DNA of 64,000 bases from Mesocentrotus franciscanus (lineage: Eukaryota > Echinodermata > Echinoidea > Camarodonta > Strongylocentrotidae), in the NCBI GenBank assembly GCA_037976565.1, contig CP137672.1, positions 19,988,335 to 20,052,334 of the forward strand, written 5' to 3'. A program made the position numbers and the translations under genes. Numbering within the stretch: the stretch's first letter is position 1; each line of letters starts with the position of its first letter. Positions 22,261 to 34,100 of the stretch are shown here, one piece after another. Under the pieces are notes generated by a model. It saw only the letters and a program-made list of their open reading frames with translations, had not been told where the DNA came from and did no database searches.

Positions 22261-24990
22261 ATATATTGCAAATATTGTGTACGTTCATTGGTAGATCTTT
22301 TGACGTATATTATTTTATAGCTAAAACTAGTTGAATTTCTCACTCAAACCCCTGGACCTAGCTCTTTATCGGGATCTTGCCCTAAACCTAAGGCAATTGA
22401 ACCCAAGCCCTAATCGTAAAAGTTGAATTATCCATCGGTGAAATGCCTCATTTATACTTGCATGCATTTTTGTCCAGCTATGCCCCACAAACCAATGCGT
22501 GCCATTGAGTGGTCATCTTCAACTTTTGGGTCAAGTCTGATTTAGGAATAGTTCATGGAGTGCGTGATGCCTTGTTTACGCCAAAGCTAATCATTGTTCA
22601 TGCATTGTCGTTCATTGTCACAACGTACTTGTAGTGGTCCTGCCCGCACAGGTACGCACTGGCATGGCTAGGTTGCAACTATGTTGCGTAAAGTTCACAG
22701 GATGTTCATGAATATGAATGCCCAAAAATTAAACATGGTTAAAATTCTGTCACGCATTTCAAGCATTGGCCTGCAACCTCCCGCACGCTGCCATGAATAC
22801 TACCCTCATTGACACACAAGACACGCAACAAAATGCGTTCCAGTGTAAATGGGGCAAAAGATGTAGCATTGCATCATACTTATTCACATTCATGGTATTG
22901 CCAAATGCAGTGGGTGTCTACGTTGAGAAGTCTGAGGCCACACATCGAGAGTCACAAATGTTGTGCACAGCTATTGGGAGACATTGCTCTTACATGTATG
23001 TGTAGTTTATCTACAATGTTGCAGTATTTTACCTGCAGTGTATTCCCCTAACCTCAAAAGAGCTGCAAAGCAAGCATAAAATGGCTGGAATGCAGAACGT
23101 CAAACTTTTCATTGATACCCATAATTAGCAAAAAACAACATGATGATGATGATGATAATAATAATGATAATAATAATCCAGATGTATTGTACATGGAATC
23201 TTTTGAAAAGGTACCTTGTACTTGAAATAAATTTTAAAGGGAAATCCAACACAAATAGACAACTACTCTAAAAGAAAGCAGAAAAATGAGAGAAGCAAAC
23301 TGATGAAAGTTTCAATTAAATCTGACTAAATATAAGAAAGTTATGAATATTTGAAAGTTGTAATCACTATACATGTACGTATGGGCACTTCAAATTGGCT
23401 GAAGTGGTAATGTCAATGTGACATACATGTAGTGCCAGACTACTTCCGCATCTGTTCCAATGTATAAAATGACTAAAATTTGAATTTTTCAAAAATTCAT
23501 TGCTCAGGACTCGAGGAGGGTCTATTCTAATTAGAGGACCTACATGTATAATATATTTTGAGTAGTGCCCCAAGGGAGAAGGAACTTAAGAGAAAAAACA
23601 GAAATTAATTATATTTGTGTACACGGAAATGGGAGAGTTATCCCCGTCCTACGCCACAATCCACTGATTGAACTACCAATTTGAGATTCGCATAGACTTA
23701 GTGATCTCATATTTCAAACATTCATAACTTCCTTACTATTGGTCTGATTCATTTCAAACTTTTGCCATTCTGTTTGTTATTTTTCTGCTTTCATACAAAT
23801 CAACTTATTACAAGAGTTGGATTGCCTTTTAAAATTATTGAAAGTGGCAGACATGAACAGGACAAATGAGTCATCTGCCACAATGGAACTGTGATGATTG
23901 ATTTGTTTTATTTTCCTTACTCCTCCGACATTGAATAGACGGTGTGAACAAAGTCGTACTCATCTTATTCCTCATCTTTGCTGGGGGCGCCATTTGCTCT
24001 ATGATCCGCTCATGGTGCTTTACTCTCGCCGGGACGCGAGTGGTCTGTCGTCTGAGGAACACCCTGTTTGCTTCCATCATCAAGCAGGAGGTGGCGTTCT
24101 TCGATACGAACCGCACAGGTGAACTCACAAGTCGGCTCTCCTCCGACACTCAGGTGGTGCAGAATGCCGTCACGGTAAGCTCACATTTTCTCAGTAATAA
24201 TAATAATACTGATAGTTCGTTCTTATATAGCGCTTTTTAGGACACAATGTATGCACATTCTCCACTCCCTGGGGAGCATTCCAGCCAGGCGTCATTTTTA
24301 CAAGCGCACATTTGCTCATCTAACCACATTAACTTTCGCATCCTACCGGGTACCCATTTAACACCTGGGAGGAGCAAATGTAGATCAATGTAGATTAGTA
24401 GAGCCTTGTTGCCACTTGATTTTTCAGTTCACGGGCCATTTGTCACCCCAGACAATAACCTTTAGAAAAATAACGCCAACTCAATTTTTTGACATGTTTT
24501 GGACAACTCTGACCAGCCAAAATCATTAATAATAATAACAATGATAATAATAAAAATAGTAATATGTCTTCTTTAACTAGGGTAGCCTCATCAGTAGTAA
24601 TACTGTTCTCCGAGAAAGCCCTGCAATCATATTATTACCCCGGCTTGAGCAGAGCTACCATGAAAGGCGCTGAAGTATTCAAGGAATTTCTTTCTACCAG
24701 GTACCCATACCACACCTGGGTGGAGTGTGGCAAATGTAGATTAATATCTTGCCAAATGTCATTACTAGGAGAGATGTGATAAGTGGCTAAAATTCCACTC
24801 TGTTCTCAACCCAATCCTCGGCTTTGACTTATTTTTATTTAGTTGCCAGGGGCAAGTGCTGATGTCAAGCTGATTATTTGCCCCTGTGAAGTAATGTGTC
24901 TTTTATTGAATTCTTGAAAAATACATAATAATTTGGTAGTTCTTTCAACAATAAATTTCATATATCCCCCCATCTCTCTCTTTCTTTCTC

Positions 24991-25021
<31 letters not shown>

Positions 25022-25096
25022 CTCTTTTTTTCTTCATCTTCTTATTCTTTTGTTTATCTCTCTTGCTCTCTTCATCTCACTCTCCCTCCCCCTCCC

Positions 25097-25127
<31 letters not shown>

Positions 25128-28100
25128 CCTCTCTCTCTCCCTCTCTCCCTCTCTCTCCTTCCCTCTCTCCCTCTCTTTCTCTCTCTCCTTACATTTCTCA
25201 CCCTCTCTGATCTCTTTTACAGGTAAACATTTCTATGCTTGTGAGATACTCTTTTCAAATTCTTGGATCGATTGCAATCATGTTCAGTCAAAGTGCCGCC
25301 CTTACTGGCGTGTTACTCTCTGTAGTCCCTATCATAGCAATTGGTGCAGTACAGTATGGTAAGTACATGTATATCTCCTTACATTTCTCTCCCTCTCTGA
25401 TCTCTTTTACAGATAAACATTTCTATGCTTGTGAGATACTCTTTTCAAATTCTGGGATCGATTGCAATCATGTTCAGTCAAAGTGCCGCCCTTACTGGTG
25501 TGTTACTCTCTGTAGTCCCTATCATAGCAATTGGTGCAGTGCAGTATGGTAAGTACGGATATCATAATAGTAAAGTTTTTGCAGTTTATTGGCTGTGAGC
25601 TAAATATGTTTTATTAATGTAACAGTTGCTAGTGATAATAAGCTTTATTACACAGGACTTATGATGGTTGATGGTTGATTTTCAAAAGAGATAATATTTT
25701 TGAATTAAAATTGACCCCAAAGCCTCTATACTATGTCTCTGTGTATGATAACTATAACCTCAGTTTAAGCCCAGCTTTCTACTTTCCCTTTTTCTCCTTT
25801 TGTGACATTTCATATCTGCCAAAGTACCTGATATATTAGAAATATTGGCCAATATAAGTCGCAATTTCATTGCACATTTGTTGTTGTTACATGTAGGTGC
25901 CATCGAGTCGTCCCCGAGTCCTGGGCCGGTATTCAATTCAATACTTTAATAGAATAAGTAAGAAATTTAATAAGTAAATGGCTAAGCTAAGAAGTTTACT
26001 TATCTCGTATTCAAATCTCATTTTAGACTTTTACTTACCTGAGACAAAATCTAAGTAAAATACTTACTGATAAGCATTGTGACATCACACAGTCAATCAA
26101 AAGTAACGCGCAATTAACGCGTCGCAATAAATGTGCGCTAATATAACTGTGCGCCGGTTATGATACTGCGTAAGAAAACCATATGCCTGCCAATCAAGGC
26201 CTCCAAATAATTGGCTTAAGTCTGGTAGGGAGCTGTCTTAAATTTAGGGTAAAATACTTCGCTAAAAGTTTGATTGAATACCAAAATTGGCTATAGATGT
26301 ATTTTATCTAAGCCAAATACTAAGTAAAAAGCTTAAATTTTGTACTTAATATTGAATTGAATATGGGCCCTGGTGACCACATGGACGAACCCTCTCCAGG
26401 CTACTCTGTCCTGTGCAACTATGCACATCTCTCTTTATCTGTTTCTTTGGTCACACCTTTAATCCATCTAATCCTTTGCCGTCCTCTTCTCCTTTTACCC
26501 TGCACTTTGCCCAGCATGATATCCTGCTCTATACCCTTTGATCTTACAATGTTTCCAAAGATGCAAAGTCTCTGTTTCACAACCATGGCCTCTAAGGATC
26601 AAGTTGGTTGTAGCTAATCAAGCAAGGATTTGTTTGTTCTCCTGGCTGTCCATGGAATCCTTAGCACCCTGCACCAACACCACATTTCAAATGAGTCTAA
26701 TTTCTATCTCTCTGCTTTTAAGTGTCCAGCATTCACTTCCATACAGCACCACGGGAAGACTAATGAGATATAATCGTCATCTTTTTTGTTTTGCTTACAT
26801 CTTTGTCTTTCATTATCTTAGTAAGCCCAAACATTGCAGTTTCCCCAAGTACTATGTGCCATCCTATTTCAGTAACACAACCACCATCCTTCTCTAGTTG
26901 GCTCCAAGATAGACAAAGCTTTTTAATACTTCAACATTTTCATCACACATACTGTAAATTGAATACTGTAATCTATTTGGATATGCTTAAAATGTACCAA
27001 TCACTTTAATAAAAGAAATTTGTATATAGCTAGAATGTATGAAATCAACCTTTAACAAACTTTACCTAGCATTGTGTAGGTTAATGGTAAAGGATTAAAA
27101 GAATATGAAGAAAATGAAGGATAACATAAAATGGCACGTACAGAACCCAAGTCCGCTAAGTCCGACTTGGGTTCTGTGCTTGCGCTATTCTATGTGAGCT
27201 TGTACGCGACTACGCGTGCTTCAACTATTCTACTCAGCAAGTTATTTTGCTGTTTACTGGGAGTAAATTTAAAATGCAATATCTCTTTGTAGAGGTTATA
27301 TTTCAAGCTTTTGTTTTGAATACAGTACAGTGACATCTAACCTTTAACATCAAGAGCAAAACATGTGTTGGTTACTCGTGCACTTTAAAGATATGCTAAA
27401 GAACACATGATAGAACGATACATCCAAGGAATTCAGGAGAGCTTCCAGGATGCCCTTGCTGATGCAGGAACTGCCACGGGGGAAGCCCTGTCCAGCATTA
27501 AGACTATGCGGTCTTTCACAGGTTTCACAGGAAAATTCCCAAGTTGTCTTCCCCATAGGACTAATTTTTTCTCTTCAGTTGTTAACCATTTGAATGTCTC
27601 TTTGATTTCAGGAAGATGGAGTAATCTAATTTCATTGGATAGGTTGGACTAGCTGTTAATCCCAAGATTCATTTTTTCATCTTTCACAGGACGATATGTC
27701 CAGGCATTCCAGAAGAACTTTCAGGATGCCCTTGGTGATGCAGGAACTGCCGCAGAGGAAGCCCTGTCCAGCATCAGGACTGTACGGTCATTCATAGGAG
27801 AGCCCAAGGCCATTCAAAGCTATGAGAAAGAGATTGGCAAGAGTTATCACTTTGGCAAGAGGATCGCTGCAGCAAATGGTGTCTTCAATGGCATTGTTGG
27901 ATTAGTCATGCAGGTAAGGGGCAGAGGAGAAGAATCAGATGTATTTTTAGCTCCTATAATGTGCAGATATCCTTAGAATTCTTTCCATATTTTGAATGAG
28001 TTTTGAGGAAATAAATTGCTAGTTTGAAGCAATCATGGTCTTTCGCAGCACTGAGAAAGATATATGCAAGAGTTATTAATTCTCTGCAGCCAATGGTGTC

Positions 28101-31100
28101 TTCAATGGTATCGTTGGATTGGTCATGCAGGTAACGTGCACAGTGAAAAGAATCAGATATTTTAGATTTCATAAGGTAGATATAAACTCCTTAAAAAAAG
28201 GTTCTGCAATTCAAGTTTGTTCGTGCGTTGATATCTCTCTTGTTACTACATTATCATAATGTTGCAAAAATGCAGTTATTCTTTCAAAACACAAGCCAAC
28301 CTCCAAACAAATGAAGAATTCACTATTGACAATAACAATGCATTTTGCAACATGTCACTTTTGACTTGGCTGTATATTCAGGTGTACTGCCCATTTATTG
28401 ATTACATAATCATTGCAATGGGGCACCAGTGTAAAGGGGAATAAACAGGCTTTCCAATGATACATGTCAAGTATGATACTATACTCACAAGAGAGATATC
28501 TATGCTAAAACTTGAATTGCAGAACCTTTTTTTTGTCCAGATTTTGCATGGATTTTGCAGAATAGATGTCATTCTGAATTTTTGCTTAGCCTAGCTACTG
28601 TATCATCATCATCACACAACACCATACACATGTGCACACACAGATGAGAACCTCTCTTTAATAAATGCAAGAGTGATTCCGAACTGACACGGCAAAATAT
28701 TACGCTGTTAACCCTTGTACGACAATCATTCCACATTTTGTGGTGTGGCTCAATACATTTTGATTCATTTCTGCACACACTGCGTTTGATGCCAGGAATT
28801 TTAAAAAGGAAAATCAGCTTTATAATCCTTAAGTTGGAAACACGTTCCGAGATTCAAAGTCATTGTTTTTCTATTATTTTGTTCAACTTTTTGACAACAT
28901 TCTTGCCCATGTATATTGTTTCAGAGACATTACATTACATTTTAACAATGTAGCTATAAAAGATAAATATGACTGTTTGAAATTTAAAGAACAATATGTG
29001 ATCAATGTACATGTAGCTTTAAAATTAAATTCCTGTCCTGAAAGGGTTAATGGCTGCAGCAGCTAAGGCCAGTTAAGTCGTTTCCAGAACACTTTTCAAC
29101 AACACAGAAACATTGAAATTTGCTTTGTGTGTATTGTACAATATATGAAAATGGAATATGACTGTATGGATGCTCTTTCTCTTTCTTTGTTGTTTATCAA
29201 GGGAGCTATAGCACTTGTGCTTTGGTATGGTGGCAAGTTGGTATTTTTGAATAATCAAGACCACACACAAGGCATTACTGTTGGACAGCTTACCTGTGAG
29301 TATATTGTAAAATAAGAGGATTGTTTTTAAAGCCTGTGGTAAACCGAGATAGCTTGAGAGAAAACATAGCGTCGGTGTCTCGTCAACTTTTTATGATGCC
29401 ATCCTTATCTCCCTTTTGTTTTCTTCTTTCTTTTGTCATTGAATTGGGTGGCATGTCCCCCAAGCCTTGTAGCTACGCCATTGAAAAGATATATCAAGTA
29501 ATGTTATTATAAGTTTAATACAATCACTTTTAAACTTTAAACAATTATTATAAATGAGTTTGATGACACATCCAAAAGTTATTCACCTGTGTGGCAGGTT
29601 AGGTGGCGAAGTCCAGACACCTTACTCAGATGAAATTGTTCAGTAATTCAACTGTGTACAGTTACACTGATCGCAATGATGTCTTCCACCTCTGTTGGGC
29701 GATCATGGCACATGCTCTAAATTGCCTTACAGTAATAATTATTCGTATCTAATCAGTTCGATGTCCAAGTCCAGACACCTTACTCAGCTGACATTGTTCA
29801 ATAATTCAACTGAGTGTACACAATTACCATGATCACAATGATGTGTTTCACCTTTGCTGGGTGCTCATGACACATGCTCTTAATTGTCTTACAGTAATAA
29901 TTGTTCTTATCTAATGGTTCAGTCTCCATGATAACCTATTCCTGGTGGTCAACAGCACCACATTTCTTCTCTGACATCTAGCAGGTTGTATGGCGCTTGC
30001 TCCTGCGGCAATTGCTCAGCTTCGATTTCCTACAGTGACTGAATTCTTCACTCCATCCCTGGACCCAACATAAGCTTAACCTTAAACCTAATCTAAAACC
30101 CAGTTGCAACCCCAACCCTAACCCTAACCTTGTACCTTTGAAAAAATAAACCCCGGAGCAATTGTCACAGGAGCAAAGGTTAGGTCACCGCCCAGCAACA
30201 TATATATTCTCCCTTTTCTTGACAGCTTTCATGCTTTACACTTTGAACGTGGCCATGGCCTTTGCCTTCTTGTCCGCCCTCTATGGTGACTTCATGAAAG
30301 CCGTAGGAGCGTCGGAGAGGATATTCATGCTGATGGACAGGAAACCGGAGATCCCTGAAGAGGGAGGCCAAGAGATCATGGACTTTACCGGGGAGATCTC
30401 TCTGGAAGCGGTCACCTTCACGTATCCATCAAGACCAGACACTAAGATATTGCAGGTCAGGTTATATTACATTAGTAAAGATTTGTTGTCTTTTGTTGTT
30501 GTTGTTATGACGAATTAAGCCAGCCATAAAGGTGTCACCCTTTCATCAAATTATTTTTGATCTGCATCTTTGTGAAGCCTGGCACTATTGTGATTTTAGT
30601 AATGGGAATGTTGATGTTTATGGTGGTGATATTGATGAGGATGATGATGATGATGATAATGGTTATGATGATGTCATTGTTAATGATAGCATTGATGATG
30701 ATGATGATGATGATAATCATTTATGATAATGACACTATGATGATGATGGTGATGATGATGATGACTATAGTAATGGTGATGATGATTAGGACGACGACAA
30801 CACTAATGATGTATTTCTCCTGTATTAAAACAGGATGTCAGTTTTGAGGTACAGCCTGGCCAGATGGTTGCCCTCGTTGGTCCATCAGGTGGAGGCAAGT
30901 CTACCATTGTCAATCTATTGGAGCGCTTTACATCCCAGATTCTGGACAAGTCAAATTCAGTAAGTAGGATCCTGTCACATTGCTCAAAGTGTAAATTAGC
31001 ACAGTAATAGAAATTGAACCCATTGACTTCTAGAACCTGGTGGCTCGTGTATAAGCCTATGGGAATGAGAGAATTCAGTTGTCAATGGGTTAGGAATTAT

Positions 31101-34100
31101 CAGCTTATTATCAATTTTTGGCAGCTTTATAACTATGATTAAAGTTTTGCTTTTCCTAACGACTCATTTATTGCATACACAATCCAGAATGACTTTTTTA
31201 AATACCAGGGGGGTGTTTCACAAAGACTAAGATCGACTTTAAGTTGGACTTAACTATGGCAGGCTGTTCATGCCACTGGTTGCTCTTACCATTGGTCTCT
31301 CAATTATGATCTTTAGATAATATTTTTCCTTCAATAATGATCTATTAAAAAATGTAAATTCTGTAGATTTGTGACCACGATTTGTACGTCCCTTGAGAGA
31401 CCAATGCTAGTAAATGGTGAGAGCAAACAGTGGCATGAACGGCCTGCCATAGTTAAATCCAACTTAAAGTAAATCTTAGTCTTTGTGAAACACTCCCCTG
31501 GTTTGCAAAGACTTTCAAGAAATCAATTCAAGGGCATTATCAATGGTATATTGTATTGCCTAAAGATATTATGATTGGATTATGTAATATGTTATTGTTG
31601 TGTTTGCTCCTGTCAATAGGTGACTTGCAAAGCTACGTTGATTTCTGTGTTAGATATTTTATTTTGAAATGCTGCTTTAATACTAAACTCAAGATTATGT
31701 TTTGAAGATAAGAATGGTTCTTTGCATTCAATTGATTTCTAGGTGGTGTTGATCTAGCAAACCTCAATTTTAGATCGTTTAGAACTTTAGGCAAAGAATC
31801 TCATTGCTGAGCCAATTCTCTTTGCCTGTTCTATCAGAGATAACATATCATATATCCTTGATTTTGTGAAGGTGGTGTTGATCTTGCAAGCCTTGATCCA
31901 AGATGGTTTAGACAGCGGGTCTCTTTAGTGAGTCAGGAACCAGTACTCTTTGCGTGCTCCATCAGAGATAACATATCGTACGGCAGGAGCGCTACAGATG
32001 ATGAGGTAAGATATATGGATTGCCTTTACGAAGAATAGTGTTTACTGAACAGTCCATTTAACCTGGGATTGGATAAGCGAACAAGATTATTAGGATACGA
32101 AAAGTGAACAAAATATATAATTTTGTAAAAAATAATATATGTAAAAAGAATATATATATTGATTATAAAATATATATATGATAGGAAAAGGAACAATATA
32201 CATGTACGTGGGGATAGGAAAAGGAGCAATATATTAGGGGATAGAAAAGAGGAACGAGATATCGGGAATATGATTGGTCAGTGGTAAATGACTGGTCCAA
32301 TAAACGGGAGGTCCAGAGTTCTAATTCAATTATGTACCCATGCCCTTTGTTATACAATTTATTTGCCCCTTTGCAACCATGAAGAAAAAAATAAAGTTCT
32401 ATGTGGAAAGCTGTGTGCATGTGTCCGATAAAATGGGCAGTTATCAAACCTCATTGGCGTTGAATTTGTCCTTCCTTGATGCCCATCATATCTTGAGATT
32501 TATCTTGAATAGTTATTTAGGTGGTTGCCATTAGAGGGGTTTAGTGTTTAGTTAATTTTGAATCGTTGTCTCTTTACTTTCATCTTTAACCATCCTCTTC
32601 TCCCACAGATCCATGAAGCAGCTAAGATGGCCAACGCCCATGACTTTGTGACAGGTTTCGAGGAGGGCTACGACACCCTGGTCGGTGAGAGGGGGATCAT
32701 GCTGTCAGGAGGTCAGAAGCAACGACTGGCCATCGCTAGAGCTCTCATTATGGATCCTACGATACTGTTGCTAGATGAGGTGAGATCAATCGGTTCATTG
32801 TGATGAAGGCACTCCTTAACATGTTCAAGTGAAAAGAAGAAAAAAAATTGTAGAGTACAAGGCATATTTGTCTGTGACGTTTGCTCTCTGGATATCAAGA
32901 ACAAATGAAAACAAAAAGGTACTTCCTCTATGATATTTGTTCTACATGTATGGTTTGTGAAATCAAGGACTAATTTTTAGCAATATTAATTTTGGTAATA
33001 TATTTCATACAGTGAACGATTACATTTACATGTGTCTTTTTGCCATAACACTTCTCTTTTTGCTTTATAACCCCAATGGCAAAATATCTAGGAATTGATA
33101 TTTAGTGATTCCCCACCACCCCAAAAAAAAAATTATAATAATAGTAATAATAATAATAACAATTAAATAAATTTTAAAAATATATATATACCGGTATATA
33201 AATAAAAAGGAAAAAAATGCCATGTGATTCATGAAATGAAAGTATCCACTACCATCAAGTGATATCTTATCTATCCTGTGTTATTTTGTGTTGTCTAGGC
33301 AACGAGTGCCTTGGATGCTGAGAGTGAGCATCTGGTACAGGAGGCTATAGACAGGGCCATGGTAGGGAGAACAGTGCTAGTCATTGCTCATCGACTCTCC
33401 ACAGTCAAACATGCATCTCAGGTGAGTACACGGCAGAGACTTCCCAAGTATGGATTAGTTTTCTGGTTCGACTCTGTTTCAGTCGTATGCAAGCTATTGC
33501 TATTCTACTGTAAAACCTGAAACTTTCTCCAATTATAAAATTATCAATGCGTTAAAGCCCCACTGCACTACTTTAGCTACTTGCTCCCTCTATATAGAAA
33601 ACAATGCCTAAGCGGTGCCCGTTGGTCCCCCATGATCCTCTTTTCCTTATGTTAATTGAGAGCTAAGTTGATGAGATAACCACCTGTCAGTGACCATGCT
33701 GGGAGGTCTAATCCCTCCTGGCCAAACTAGTGCAGATGGGCTTTAATAGTGCAAGATACATCATCTATGTGAGAAGCTAATAATTTGTGTAAAACTCAAG
33801 AATCAATTGCTATTTTGATTTTATAATCATCATCATTTGAATAAAAAAGGAAATCTAATGGCTTTATACTTCAGGAGAGTGTTTCACAAAGACTAAGATT
33901 GACTTTAAGTTGGACTTAACTATGGCAGGCGGTTCATGCCACTGTTTGTCACCATTATGATCTTTAGACAATATTTTTTCCTTCAATAATGAATTATCCA
34001 AAAATGTAATTCTGTAGATGTGTGACCATGATTGTTACGTCCCTTGAGAGACAAATGCCAGTAAATGGTGAGAGCAAACAGTGGCATGAACGGCCTGCCA

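Noticed and set aside
24933..25226. Leu/Ser/Pro-rich membrane-like frames before exon 6
   Set aside because: They are produced by the CT microsatellite and run straight into the splice acceptor of the real exon.
30532..30847. Asp-rich and Met-rich frames
   Set aside because: They are products of the GAT microsatellite in intron 9.
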